From contig NZ_FWFX01000011.1 of NCBI RefSeq assembly GCF_900172335.1, positions 1-64,000 of the forward strand: a stretch of DNA of 64,000 nucleotides, read 5' to 3'. The stretch's first letter is position 1, and each line of letters starts with the position of its first letter. A program made the position numbers and the translations under genes. The DNA is from Roseovarius albus. Its GTDB lineage: Bacteria; Pseudomonadota; Alphaproteobacteria; Rhodobacterales; Rhodobacteraceae. Positions 1 to 9,222 of this stretch are shown one piece after another. Under the pieces are notes generated by a model. That model searched no databases, was not told the origin of the DNA, and was given only the letters and a program-made list of their open reading frames with translations.

Positions 1-53
1 TTGATATCTTTGACGATCTTCTCGCCAGGGCTCTTCGTTGTCTTTCTCATCAT
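1..53 (-). CDS. IS3-family transposase OrfA, N-terminal fragment (partial at window edge)
   Basis: Seventeen codons are visible, starting MMRKTTKSPGEKIVKDI and continuing off the left end. The basic start followed by GEKIVKDI resembles OrfA proteins of the IS3 family, which carry a helix-turn-helix and are joined to OrfB by frameshifting. The start may be base 53 or base 50, since there are two adjacent ATG codons. The fragment is partial only because the window ends; whether the gene is intact is unknown. Confidence 0.65.
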   Translation of the reverse strand, partial: MMRKTTKSPGEKIVKDI

Positions 54-81
54 CCACTCCTTGGTGGCTACGATGAGCAAC

Positions 82-136
82 AAACCCTCTCTTAGCAAAT
101 CGACCTATTTGGACCCATAAGCGCTGACGTCAGACA
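82..136 (-). repeat. 55-base perfect inverted repeat, left copy (IS terminus)
   Basis: This stretch is the exact reverse complement of 3661-3715. It is the outer end of the IS at the left edge. Similarity stops at base 81, where the right copy diverges, so the partner is a truncated copy of the same IS end. Confidence 0.95.
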
Positions 137-198
137 TAGGCCCACATTGGTTCCAAAAACTCTGGTGACGGACAGTAATTGCATACTCCACCCACCGT

Positions 199-1338
199 GT
201 GTCGATTGAATTGATTAAGAATAATAGTGGCGTGACAGGACTATTAATTGGTTTGACCTTCTTGCTTCTGGTCGCCTGTTCAGGGCCTAAAGACTTGATA
301 GATGTTCCAACGATAGCACCTGTTGATAGTGTTGCAAAAGTTACCAAGCATCGCATTTTCGTTGCGACGTCGCGCGCAAAATCCAGCGAGGCCGGTGTTT
401 TCTATTCAGGAAAAAGAAGCCAACAGCTCAACTTTGCTTCGGTCACTGTGTCTATCCCACCTGAACACAAAACAGGTAAGATTGAGCGCCCGAATAGCCT
501 CCCATCAGATCCTCAAAAACACTTTGTCATTGATCAACCTGTTAATTTCGAAACCCGGGAAGCATTTCAATCGGACCTGATAACATATTTATCCAAATTG
601 CCGAAAGATAAACGTAACCTTCTTTTGTTCGTGCACGGTTACAATACAAATCTGACCTCGGCCGTTCTTCAAATTTCGCAATTTGTAGAGGACACGGGGT
701 ACGATGGCGTACCAGTTCTATTCTCATGGGCTTCTAGCGGTCAAACGGTAAAATATGTTTATGATGTAAACAGTGTTCTGGTTGCTAGAGATCACCTTGT
801 AAGCATGTTTTCGACCCTTCAGCTCTCGGCTGTGCAAGGTTACGACGTAGTGGCACATTCCATGGGCACGCTCCTTGTAATGGAAGCCTCTCGCCAAATT
901 GCACTGACGACGGGGATTAACCCCACGAACAAAGTCAGGAATGTCGTCCTCGCAGCACCTGATATCGATATCGATTTGTTTATATCTCAGATCAAATTAT
1001 TCCCTAATGATGGCCGAAATATTGTTGTACTTGTCTCGAAAGACGATGTGGCGCTCAGAGCCAGCAAACGTGTCGCCGGCGGTGTTCAGCGCGTTGGCCA
1101 AGTTTCAGCACAAGAGCTTTCTAAACTCGGGATCATAGCAATTGATCTGAGTGAAATCGAAGATGAGAGTTCGTTTTCACACTCAAAATACAAGGATTCT
1201 CCTGCGGTTGTTCAATTGCTCGGTGAGACACTAGAGGAAAAAACCAGCTTTAACCAACGGCCAAATCTCTCGCTCGGCCAATCAATCGCGGTTGGTGTAG
1301 ATGGTGCTTTGCGATCAATTAGCGAGGCAAGCAACTAG
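199..1338 (+). CDS. Alpha/beta hydrolase lipoprotein (DUF900-like)
   Basis: The product is a 379-residue predicted lipoprotein esterase or hydrolase. The N-terminus has a hydrophobic segment ending in a lipobox (LLVAC, Cys27), so it is probably tethered to a membrane. The fold is shown by FVHGYN at about 144-149 (oxyanion region), the FSWAS strand at about 175 typical of DUF900 proteins, and the nucleophile elbow AHSMG with Ser221; an acidic residue follows in APDIDID near 255. The start is GTG at 199, and the lipobox supports it. The gene lies between IS and transposase debris and its AT-richer codon use suggests acquisition. The substrate is unknown. Confidence 0.8.
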   Translation: MSIELIKNNSGVTGLLIGLTFLLLVACSGPKDLIDVPTIAPVDSVAKVTKHRIFVATSRAKSSEAGVFYSGKRSQQLNFASVTVSIPPEHKTGKIERPNSLPSDPQKHFVIDQPVNFETREAFQSDLITYLSKLPKDKRNLLLFVHGYNTNLTSAVLQISQFVEDTGYDGVPVLFSWASSGQTVKYVYDVNSVLVARDHLVSMFSTLQLSAVQGYDVVAHSMGTLLVMEASRQIALTTGINPTNKVRNVVLAAPDIDIDLFISQIKLFPNDGRNIVVLVSKDDVALRASKRVAGGVQRVGQVSAQELSKLGIIAIDLSEIEDESSFSHSKYKDSPAVVQLLGETLEEKTSFNQRPNLSLGQSIAVGVDGALRSISEASN

Positions 1339-1453
1339 GTGATGAAACTGAATGCCCGTTATGAGGGTTTTAACATGACCCGTTGTCGCTGAGCAGCCGT
1401 GGCTTGTGAACGACGTGAACCAGATCGCAGTCAGACGCTAGTATCCTGTGGGT

Positions 1454-1540
1454 TTAATTGACCGCTGCAACACCAACTTCAAATTTCTCCGCTGGTGTCT
1501 GATATAACGAGATTTTCTGGGTAATTCGTTGAATTGGCAA
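1454..1540 (-). pseudogene. Transposase C-terminal remnant (IS30-like)
   Basis: On the minus strand a short frame reads through QRITQKISLYQTPAEKF and ends VAAVN before TAA at 1454-1456. The pattern of a basic stretch followed by a [LY].TPAEKF block near the C-terminus is typical of IS30-type and related transposases. No upstream catalytic domain is present: the neighbouring sequence is the end of the phosphatase gene. It is therefore a decayed tail. The family assignment is by recall of the motif only. Confidence 0.45.
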
Positions 1541-1555
1541 GTGACGAAAGTTGGG

Positions 1556-3226
1556 TCAGCGGACAACTTCATCCAGAATCTGACCTGCCGCGGAACTAGG
1601 TATGGTGGTCCCAAGAAGGTTGCTCAAAGTTATAGCCACATCAACAGTGGAAACCTGTCGCGAGACAACTTGTGGCTCAATTCCCGGGCCGCTGAACATT
1701 ATCGGGACGTGGGTATCGTATCGCCAGGGCGAGCCGTGCATAACAGCGACAGCACCTGCTTCGAAAAGGAAGGAATACGGCGCTTGGGCGACGTAAATGT
1801 CTCCGGAGCGCTGCGGATGGAAATTGCGCCGAATCGGCCCTTCCAGAAAATCGCCAATCTGCTCAGGAAATGGATTGCGCGGCATGGCGATTGCAATGCC
1901 ATCCCGCGATTCAAGATCGTCCACGATGGAACGTTCAATTGCACGTTTGTCTAAACCAGCTGCGGCGATTGCCTGCCGGTCAAGGTATATGTAAGGGCGA
2001 AAGAACTGTAGGATCGCATCTTGGATGCCAAACTCGGCCGCCAAATTTGCGTTCAATGCATCCTTGAGGGCACCATTGTAGTTGCGAGCAGTGCTCAGGC
2101 CCATCTCTGCCATAAACTCCGGCATTTCGGGCATGCCATGATCCGCCGACAAAACGTAAAGAATGTGTTCTGCACCGATTTCTTGATCGAGAAATGCAAA
2201 GAACTGCTCAAGGGTCTGGTCCAACCTGCGCATGATTTCCTCGTTTTCAAGGCTCGAAGGGCCAAAGAGGTGGTTTACAGCATCCACCGCGGAGAAGCTT
2301 ACGCTGAGATAGTCTGTAAACGCGTCCTGTCCGAGGCCTTCAGCATGAACAGCAGTTTCAGCGAAACGAGCAGTGAGTTCATCCCCCAATGGCGTCAGCA
2401 AAACCTGTGTGTAGTAAAGCCCGTCTTCGGGTGTGCCATAGCGGTGCGGAAAGACGCGACCAAACCCCTTCAAGTCGACTTCATAGGGGCGGTCGTCGTT
2501 TTCAGCTAACAGATAACTTTCTTTTGGAGTGCTCAATTCCCATAATGTACCAATCGCTACATCTGCTGGCCGTTGGCTGTTCCATTCTGTCACCCAATCT
2601 GGATAGGAATTGAAATAGTACTCGCTGGTCTCGAAAGCACCTGTGCTGGTTGAAAACCAGAAAGCATCGCCAAAGTGGCCGGCCATCGCGACCGCCGATC
2701 GGTCTTTTCCAGAAATACCTAAAATTTTGGAACGACCATTGTTCGTCTTAAAAAGTTCGTCACCAAAAGTTGTCGCAAGAAGGTTCCTCGGCGAACGGCC
2801 GCCAGCTTGTGCTATGGCTTGCGATGGGTCGATTTGCTGACCCTTTCCGCCAAAACCCGGCACCGGCAGCAGAGGATGCTCGCTGTCCTCAATCCCGTAA
2901 CCCAAGTGTCCCGTCACTCGATCAAGCCAGGCGTTGCCTATCATACCGTGTTCAGACGGATGAGCTCCGGTCGCGAGCGTTGCATGGCCGACAATGGTTT
3001 CGGTATTCGCGTGCATATGATGTGCATTCGTGTACCAGACGCCCCTTTCCATGAAACGATGAAAACCACCGTGACTGAAGCTGTCCTGATAGCGCTGCAA
3101 GAGGTCTGCTCGTAAACCATCCACCGTAACCTGAACGACCAAGCGAATGTCTTGTGCATCCTCTTGCGCCAAAGCGATTGAAGGTAGGAAAGCGACTACA
3201 ACAATAGTAATTAGGGTTCTGTACAT
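1556..3226 (-). CDS. Exported alkaline phosphatase-family protein (type I phosphodiesterase/phosphatase fold)
   Basis: This 556-residue predicted periplasmic metallo-phosphoesterase has a signal peptide (residues 1-20, cut after IALA). The first metal ligand region is VDGLRADLL near 35-43. The nucleophile region ETIVGHATLATG near 76-87 aligns with the Thr of nucleotide pyrophosphatase and PafA-type enzymes (probably Thr77), followed by EHGMIGNAW. A second metal motif, LSADHG, is near 370. Length is normal for PafA-like alkaline phosphatases. It stands alone between mobile-element remnants, with about 240 bases of gene-free upstream sequence as promoter space. It may scavenge phosphate from organic esters; the exact substrate cannot be told. 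Confidence 0.8.
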   Translation of the reverse strand: MYRTLITIVVVAFLPSIALAQEDAQDIRLVVQVTVDGLRADLLQRYQDSFSHGGFHRFMERGVWYTNAHHMHANTETIVGHATLATGAHPSEHGMIGNAWLDRVTGHLGYGIEDSEHPLLPVPGFGGKGQQIDPSQAIAQAGGRSPRNLLATTFGDELFKTNNGRSKILGISGKDRSAVAMAGHFGDAFWFSTSTGAFETSEYYFNSYPDWVTEWNSQRPADVAIGTLWELSTPKESYLLAENDDRPYEVDLKGFGRVFPHRYGTPEDGLYYTQVLLTPLGDELTARFAETAVHAEGLGQDAFTDYLSVSFSAVDAVNHLFGPSSLENEEIMRRLDQTLEQFFAFLDQEIGAEHILYVLSADHGMPEMPEFMAEMGLSTARNYNGALKDALNANLAAEFGIQDAILQFFRPYIYLDRQAIAAAGLDKRAIERSIVDDLESRDGIAIAMPRNPFPEQIGDFLEGPIRRNFHPQRSGDIYVAQAPYSFLFEAGAVAVMHGSPWRYDTHVPIMFSGPGIEPQVVSRQVSTVDVAITLSNLLGTTIPSSAAGQILDEVVR

Positions 3227-3481
3227 AATGTATCCTCCGCCAGTTTCGGCCGGGCAATATTGAAATCAGGCTCAACCAATGCAGCCAATCAGTCAATGTC
3301 TGTTTTGTCCACGACCTGTGAAACCAAGCACCAATCCTTGTTGCAACCCGAATGAACGACTGGTCAAGCCACTATATGGCAGCATTGAAACCAATGTATC
3401 TGCGGCGTTTTCCAAGGAATGAGCAACCCGATAACGGCCACTCAAACCACCTGTAGATTTTAGATGTCAGCGCGGTGCTGA

Positions 3482-3660
3482 TGTCGGGGCTTGGCGGGAG
3501 GATTGGAGGGGAAGCTGCGCGATCTTGCGCTGTTCAACGCGGCAATTGATAGCAAGCTTCGCGGATGCGATTTGGTCAAACTGATTGTCACTGACTTGGT
3601 GAGGGATGATCACGTTCGCGAAAGGGTACTCGTGATCCGAAATTCCTTTGCCAATCAATC
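3482..3660 (+). pseudogene. Tyrosine recombinase/integrase N-terminal remnant cut by an IS end
   Basis: The plus-strand frame reads LRDLALFNAAIDSKLRGCDL followed by VKLIVTDLV. This is the start of the catalytic domain of small phage-type integrases common in proteobacteria. An in-frame TGA lies just upstream (3479-3481). The frame runs straight into the IS terminus at 3661 and stops six bases in, so the Arg-His-Arg-Tyr catalytic portion is lost. The stretch 3227-3480 has no gene and is probably the phosphatase promoter plus decayed integrase 5' sequence. Confidence 0.6.
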
Positions 3661-3715
3661 TGTCTGACGTCAGCGCTTATGGGTCCAAATAGGTCGATTT
3701 GCTAAGAGAGGGTTT
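3661..3715 (+). mobile_element. Solo 55-base IS terminus (truncated copy, inverted relative to the left IS)
   Basis: The sequence is identical base for base to the reverse complement of 82-136, starting TGTCTGACGTCAGCGC. After 3715 it diverges, so only the terminal 55 bases survive. Its outer end abuts the integrase fragment. No transposase coding is left. The perfect identity implies either recent origin or recent deletion of the body. 3716-3887 holds no recognisable gene. Confidence 0.9.
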
Positions 3716-3887
3716 CTTTTCCTTCACAACTCTTCAGTTCTTTTGGGCCTCTTCCCAGAGGTTTTGCTCAACAATGTGTAAACCGTCGCGGCCTTTGAGA
3801 CAGATAGCATTGGCGCGGTTATCGCCCGATGAAGATGTCTTTCGGGCTTTGACAGGATCCTACGTATAAACCTTTCGATGGTGTCAG

Positions 3888-6335
3888 TTATGCCTTCACA
3901 CGTTCCATTTTCGGGTCATAAAGGGGGCGCATGTGCACCTCGGCCTTGACCCGTTCAGTGGCCACCTCTAGCTCGTAATCACCGCTCAACACGTAATCGG
4001 CGTCCACGCCATCGGGATTGCGCACGTAGCCATAACCGATCGATTTTTCAACCGTATGACCATATCCACCTGAGGTCAGCCAGCCGACACGCTTGCCGTT
4101 ACGGTAAATTGTTTCGCGGCCCAGCAAGACGATATCTGGATCAACGGTAAAGCCCGCTAGCAGTTTTTTTACACCATTGGCCTGCTGGGCCTCTGCGGCG
4201 GCGCGCCCATTGAAGTCAATGTTTTGCTTCAGCTTTACCGCCCAACCGAGGCCGGATTCAAATGATGTATGGTCCGGGCCAATTTCTGCACCCCAGGCCC
4301 GATAGCCTTTTTCCAGTCGCAAGGTCTCAATCGCTCGGTACCCGGCGTTGATCAAACCATGATCACGCCCTGCCTCCGTTAGTGCGGCATAAACCGTTTG
4401 CGCATATTCCACTGGCAGGTGCAGTTCCCATCCCAGTTCACCAACATAGGTCACCCGCAGCGCCTGTACCGGACAGCCTGCAATACCAATCGTGCGCAAC
4501 GTGCCGAATTTGAAGCCTTCGTTTGTTACGTCATCGCGCGTGACTTTCGTCAAGATATTGCGCGCCTCCGGCCCCATCAGAGACAGCACCGCATTGGAGG
4601 AGGTGATGTCAAACAACTGACAGTTCAGCCCCTCGGGAATATTGCGGCGGATCCAGTCAAAATTATGCGTGGCAAAACCGGTGCCGGTGACGATGTAAAA
4701 CTCATCATGTTTCACCCGCCCCACGGTCAGGTCGCACTCAATTCCGCCTTTGTCATTGAGCATCTGAGTGTAGATCAGCGCCCCGACAGGGCGATCCACA
4801 TTATTGGCACAGATCCAGTTCATCGCCTTGAGCGCATCCGGGCCTTTGAGCGTAAATTTCGCAAACGATGTCTGATCGAACAGAACCGCCGCCTCACGCG
4901 CGGCCTTGTGTTCGCGGCCCACGGCATCAAACCAGTTCTGGCGACCAAAACCATACTCATCCTTCGGCACCTCACCGCTTGATGCATCCGCATACCAGTT
5001 GGGCCGCTCCCAACCCAGTTTCTCGCCAAAACAAGCCCCCTGCTCACGCAGCACATCATACAAGGGTGATTTACGGCAGGGGCGGCCGGAATCGTGCTCT
5101 TCATACGGCCAGGCCATCGTGTAGTGTTTGCCGTAAGCCTCTACCGTGCGGGTACGCACCCAATCAGTATCAAAATGCGGGCGCCCAAAACGACGAATAT
5201 CTGCCGACCACAAATCAAACGGCGGTTCGCCTTTGTGAACCCATTCTGCAAGCGCCATACCCGCGCCCCCACCTGCAGCAATGCCAAAGGCGTTAAACCC
5301 CGCACCGACAAAGAAATTCGCCAACTCCGGGGCTTCACCAATGATGAAGTTGCCATCGGGTGTAAAACTTTCCGGCCCATTAGTTAACGTCTTGATCCCG
5401 GCGTGTTCCAAGGCAGGCACGCGCCCCAAAGCTAATTCCATAAGCGGTTCAAAGTGCTCAAAGTTGCTATCCAGCAACGTGTAGTGGAACCCTTGTGGAA
5501 TGCCATCATTGGCCCAGGGAATTGGGTTGGGTTCATAGCCGCCCATGACCAGACCGCCGACTTCTTCCTTGTAATAGGTCAACCGGTCCGGGTCGCGCAG
5601 TGTGGGCAGGTTGGATGGCACACCCTCAAAGGCTTCTGTCACCATGTACTGGTGCTCCATCGACACTAGTGGCACATTGACACCAAAGCGCCCGGCAAAC
5701 ATCCGTGTCCACTGCCCCGCGCAGCAAATCACCTTTTCACACTCGATCCTCCCCCGATCAGTGATCACCGCTTTGATCTTGCCGTTGTCAATTTCGATAT
5801 CGGTGACTTTTGTATCTTCAAAAATCTTTGCACCGGCCATGCGCGCGCCCTTGGCCAGGGCCTGCGTGATGTCCGAGGGGTTGGCCTGCCCATCGGTAGG
5901 CATGAAGGCGGCACCGACGACATCCGATATATCCATCAACGGCCATAGGCCCTGCGCTTCTTTCGGGGTCAGCAGTTCCATCTCAAGACCAAAAGAATGA
6001 GCGGTTGTGGCTTGGCGCTTTACTTCGGTCCAGCGCTCTTCGTTACAGGCAAGGCGTAGACCACCGTTCATCTTCCAGCCGGTGCCAAGACCGGTTTCTT
6101 CTTCGATCTTGTTATAAAGATCAACGGAATACCCCAGAAGCTGCGTGATGTTCGCATTTGAGCGCAATTGCCCGACCAAACCGGCTGCGTGAAAGGTCGT
6201 GCCCGAGGTTAGCTTTTTGCGTTCTAACAACACCGTATCCGTCAGGCCCAGCTTGGCCAGATGGTACGCGGTCGAGCAGCCGATAATGCCACCGCCAATG
6301 ATGACGGCCTTTGCGGTTGAGGGAAGTTCAGTCAT
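3888..6335 (-). CDS. FAD-dependent dimethylglycine/sarcosine dehydrogenase-like protein
   Basis: This 815-residue two-part flavoenzyme has an N-terminal DAO-type FAD domain with the dinucleotide motif IIGGGIIGCSTAYHL near 12-26 and a SGTTFHAAG segment typical of the dimethylglycine dehydrogenase group. It is followed, from about 430, by a GcvT-like folate-binding aminomethyltransferase domain (GYRAIETLRLEKGYRAWGAE near 680). The family oxidatively removes N-methyl groups and passes formaldehyde to tetrahydrofolate in the cytoplasm. It is the last gene of the operon, 8 bases after the kinase-like gene, which points to a methylated amine as substrate. Which amine (dimethylglycine, sarcosine or another) is not decided by the sequence. 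Confidence 0.85.
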   Translation of the reverse strand: MTELPSTAKAVIIGGGIIGCSTAYHLAKLGLTDTVLLERKKLTSGTTFHAAGLVGQLRSNANITQLLGYSVDLYNKIEEETGLGTGWKMNGGLRLACNEERWTEVKRQATTAHSFGLEMELLTPKEAQGLWPLMDISDVVGAAFMPTDGQANPSDITQALAKGARMAGAKIFEDTKVTDIEIDNGKIKAVITDRGRIECEKVICCAGQWTRMFAGRFGVNVPLVSMEHQYMVTEAFEGVPSNLPTLRDPDRLTYYKEEVGGLVMGGYEPNPIPWANDGIPQGFHYTLLDSNFEHFEPLMELALGRVPALEHAGIKTLTNGPESFTPDGNFIIGEAPELANFFVGAGFNAFGIAAGGGAGMALAEWVHKGEPPFDLWSADIRRFGRPHFDTDWVRTRTVEAYGKHYTMAWPYEEHDSGRPCRKSPLYDVLREQGACFGEKLGWERPNWYADASSGEVPKDEYGFGRQNWFDAVGREHKAAREAAVLFDQTSFAKFTLKGPDALKAMNWICANNVDRPVGALIYTQMLNDKGGIECDLTVGRVKHDEFYIVTGTGFATHNFDWIRRNIPEGLNCQLFDITSSNAVLSLMGPEARNILTKVTRDDVTNEGFKFGTLRTIGIAGCPVQALRVTYVGELGWELHLPVEYAQTVYAALTEAGRDHGLINAGYRAIETLRLEKGYRAWGAEIGPDHTSFESGLGWAVKLKQNIDFNGRAAAEAQQANGVKKLLAGFTVDPDIVLLGRETIYRNGKRVGWLTSGGYGHTVEKSIGYGYVRNPDGVDADYVLSGDYELEVATERVKAEVHMRPLYDPKMERVKA

Positions 6336-6343
6336 GTCAGTCC

Positions 6344-7225
6344 TCAGGAATTTCTGTAATCTTCAAAAGCCGCGCGGAACCGCGCGAGATTCTCAGCCGT
6401 ATAAGCGGCGTAATCAAAGTCGATATCTGATGTGATCTCTGACACCATGCTCCACATGGTTTCACGCAGTAGCGAGGCACATTTCATCGCACCGTACCGA
6501 TGGCGCAGATCTTGCGTCACAGGTGCTTCAAAATAGTTTTCCAGCATCCAGTCTTCTTGAGCAGCGCTCAATCCGTTGTTTGACGCCAAACCGCCCAGAT
6601 CGAACAGTGGGCTGTTGAACCCGGCATAGTCATAATCGATCAACCACAGGCGGATACCGTCATCCAAAAAGTTGCCGCACAGCAAGTCATTGTGACCAAA
6701 TACAATCTCATAAGGGCCTGCATCCTGTTCCAATGCGTTACCCAACTCTACCAGTTCCGGAACAAGAGCGGCATGAACGCTACTCCTATCCAACAAAGTA
6801 GCCCCGTAGTCACGCACCACATGAAAGACCCAAAACACCAGTGCCGGTCCGCGCAAATGCTTGGGCACTTGTCGATGACATGTTTTGACCAGCTCCAGTA
6901 CACGCGGCAACATGTCTGATCTGCATACATCCGCCTCAGTCAGGGTGTGGCTTTCGATATACTGTAGAACAGTCAAATCGCCAGCGGCATGGACCACCTG
7001 GGGCGACAAGCCTGCAGCATGCGCTGCCCGGCTAGCGGCAAGCTCGTTGAACCGCATCACTTGGTGCAGCGGAATGTCTTCCCCCGCCCGCACAACGTAT
7101 TTTCCAGCTCGGTCTTCAACCAGAAAATTCACATTCGTGATTCCCCCGGTCAAAGGCTCAGCCGTTATCTTGCCCTCCCAGATCGGCAAGGCGTGAATGC
7201 GGGTGATAAGATCAGCTTGCTCCAT
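6344..7225 (-). CDS. Choline/ethanolamine kinase-like phosphotransferase
   Basis: The 293-residue protein has the choline kinase/APH fold. The catalytic Brenner motif is FGHNDLLCGNFL (His178, Asn179, Asp180) and the metal-binding segment is LIDYDYAG (Asp197/Asp199). The N-terminus carries LTGGITNVNF in the position of the nucleotide loop. Length matches bacterial choline-kinase-like proteins. It is 2 bases from the permease gene and 8 from the dehydrogenase gene, so it is probably co-transcribed with both. It likely phosphorylates an amino alcohol or related small molecule imported by the neighbouring ABC transporter. The substrate is inferred from context only. Confidence 0.8.
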   Translation of the reverse strand: MEQADLITRIHALPIWEGKITAEPLTGGITNVNFLVEDRAGKYVVRAGEDIPLHQVMRFNELAASRAAHAAGLSPQVVHAAGDLTVLQYIESHTLTEADVCRSDMLPRVLELVKTCHRQVPKHLRGPALVFWVFHVVRDYGATLLDRSSVHAALVPELVELGNALEQDAGPYEIVFGHNDLLCGNFLDDGIRLWLIDYDYAGFNSPLFDLGGLASNNGLSAAQEDWMLENYFEAPVTQDLRHRYGAMKCASLLRETMWSMVSEITSDIDFDYAAYTAENLARFRAAFEDYRNS

Positions 7226-7227
7226 GA

Positions 7228-9222
7228 TCAGTTCTCCAATCCAAAACGAATACGGGCCTGACGGGCGCCTGCATTGATCAGACGGTCGGCAATGATGGCG
7301 ATAAAGGCGATGGCGAGCCCAGCGACCAACCCCCGCCCGATGTCGGCCTTGGTCAGCGCGATATAAACCTCCTGCCCTAGGTCGCGGGTGCCGACCAGCG
7401 CGGTGATCACTAGCATCGACAAGGCCAGCATGATGGTCTGATTGATGCCCAGCAGGATTTCCGGCAACGCCATCGGCAAGCGAATGTGGCGCAACAACTG
7501 TCGGCGCGTACAGCCCACCACCTGACCGGCCTCGATCAGCTCAGTACTAACAGAACGGATGCCGTGGGCGGCATAGCGCACCGCCGGGGCCAGCGCATAG
7601 AGCACAATGGCAATCATCGCGGTAAAATCCCCCACACGGAACAACATCACCACAGGGATCAGATAGACAAAACTTGGCAGGGTCTGCAGTGTGTCGATTA
7701 GCACGTTGATCACGACACCAGCACGCTTGTTCAAAGCGGCAAGAATACCAAGGGGAACGCCGATCACAGTTGCTAGAATGACCGAAGCACCGCACAGGTA
7801 AACGGTGATCATCGCCTTTGGCCAGAGTCCGGTGATGGCAATCAGCCCCGACAGGCCCCCACACAACAGCGCCAACCTTGGCCCCCCGACACGCCACCCC
7901 AGCAAAGTCAGCATCGAAATTGCCCATGGCCACGGAATACCCAGCAATGTCCGTTTGATCGGCAACAGGAAGTAATGCAAGAAAAAGACTTTGATTGCCT
8001 CAAGTGTATCGAAATAGTTGATGTTGAGGTACTTAACCAGATCATCCCAAAATGCACCCGTGGTGATGGTTTGGCTTTCCGGATACTCCAACAGCAGCGG
8101 CGAAAAGCGGCCCAACCCCCAGGTCACTACTAGCAAGACCAACACGAGAGCCGTGCGTCTGTGGCGTGCAACCCATGTGCCAGTTGCCGGCTTTTTTACC
8201 TGTCCCATACGTTCAGCAAAGGCTTGGCTTAACCGATCAACCGCGATGGCCAGAACTACGATGGCAATACCGGCCTCAAATCCTGCGCCAATATCTAGCC
8301 GACGCAATGCGGCCAAGACATCGAAACCCAGCCCCCCTGCCCCGATCATCGAGGCAATGATGACCATGTTCAGCGTTAGCATGATCACCTGATTGACTCC
8401 GACCATCAGGCTGCGGCTGGCGGATGGCACCAGAACCCGCCACATCAGCTGACGGTTGGTTGATCCGGCCATACGGCCAAAATCTACAATCTCCGGATCG
8501 ACCGCCTTAAGCGCCAAGATCGTAATCCGAACCATCGGCGGCGTGGCATAGATGATTGTTGCCACCAGTGCCGAAATTGGGCCAAATCCAAACATGAACA
8601 GGATCGGCACAAGATATGCAAAGATCGGAATCGTCTGCATCAAATCCAGAACCGGCGAAATCAGCTTCTCCCCCCACGGTCTGCGATAGGCCCAGATCCC
8701 CACGAGCAATCCACCTCCAGCCCCGATCGGCACCGCGATCAACACCGAGGCCAGTGTGATCATCGCACTTTCCCATTGCCCGAAAATGGCGAGATAGACA
8801 AAACACGCACCCACCAACACGGCCAAGCCCCAGTCACGGCAGTAATGCCCAAGTGCAACAATCCCGGCAATGACTACGATCCAGCTTACCGCAGGCAACA
8901 GCAACTGCGCGTCGGCCCCCCGTCCACTGACAAAACCACTTGCCAGCAATGACAGCACGAACTGATAGGGCTGCTCAATCAACCAGGCGATGGCGCGGGT
9001 CACATCGGTAAAAGACAATGGACCGATGGCCGCTTCTTCAATTAACCAGCGCATTCCGTCAGAGATATAGGTTTTGAACGGTATCACCCAAGTTGATGGA
9101 AATTTGACCAGCCAGCGGGCATCCAGCTCTTTGGCCAAATCTCGGCCATAGACACCCAGAATAATTGTCAAGACAACCAGCCCCCAAGTGATTAACGCTG
9201 ATCGGCTCAGATGAAACATCAA
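7228..9222 (-). CDS. Glycine betaine/proline-type ABC transporter permease, tandem-fused
   Basis: The protein has 664 residues with two ProW-like transmembrane domains in one chain. The first lies at about 120-340 with an EAA-type loop (DPEIVDFGRMAGSTNRQLMW), the second at about 460-650 with a matching loop (STELIEAGQVVGCTRRQLLR). Each half resembles a single ProW subunit of about 300 residues, so one polypeptide may replace a homodimer. An extra hydrophobic segment separates the halves. The gene overlaps the ATPase gene by four bases (ATGA arrangement), showing translational coupling. Confidence 0.9.
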   Translation of the reverse strand: MMFHLSRSALITWGLVVLTIILGVYGRDLAKELDARWLVKFPSTWVIPFKTYISDGMRWLIEEAAIGPLSFTDVTRAIAWLIEQPYQFVLSLLASGFVSGRGADAQLLLPAVSWIVVIAGIVALGHYCRDWGLAVLVGACFVYLAIFGQWESAMITLASVLIAVPIGAGGGLLVGIWAYRRPWGEKLISPVLDLMQTIPIFAYLVPILFMFGFGPISALVATIIYATPPMVRITILALKAVDPEIVDFGRMAGSTNRQLMWRVLVPSASRSLMVGVNQVIMLTLNMVIIASMIGAGGLGFDVLAALRRLDIGAGFEAGIAIVVLAIAVDRLSQAFAERMGQVKKPATGTWVARHRRTALVLVLLVVTWGLGRFSPLLLEYPESQTITTGAFWDDLVKYLNINYFDTLEAIKVFFLHYFLLPIKRTLLGIPWPWAISMLTLLGWRVGGPRLALLCGGLSGLIAITGLWPKAMITVYLCGASVILATVIGVPLGILAALNKRAGVVINVLIDTLQTLPSFVYLIPVVMLFRVGDFTAMIAIVLYALAPAVRYAAHGIRSVSTELIEAGQVVGCTRRQLLRHIRLPMALPEILLGINQTIMLALSMLVITALVGTRDLGQEVYIALTKADIGRGLVAGLAIAFIAIIADRLINAGARQARIRFGLEN

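Larger units (their letters stand above)
1..136 (-). mobile_element. End of an IS3-family-like insertion sequence (runs off the left edge)
   Basis: The terminus reads TGTCTGACGTCAGCGC when read leftwards from base 136. It is followed by a short leader and then the start of a transposase OrfA reading frame that leaves the window. The terminal 55 bases (82-136) recur perfectly, inverted, at 3661-3715, which fixes the element boundary at 136. The family call rests on the OrfA N-terminus only. The rest of the element lies outside the window, so completeness and target duplication cannot be judged. Confidence 0.75.

Noticed and set aside
1529..2509. Plus-strand frames opposite the phosphatase gene
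   Set aside because: They are antisense to conserved metal-binding motifs and fragmented among frames.
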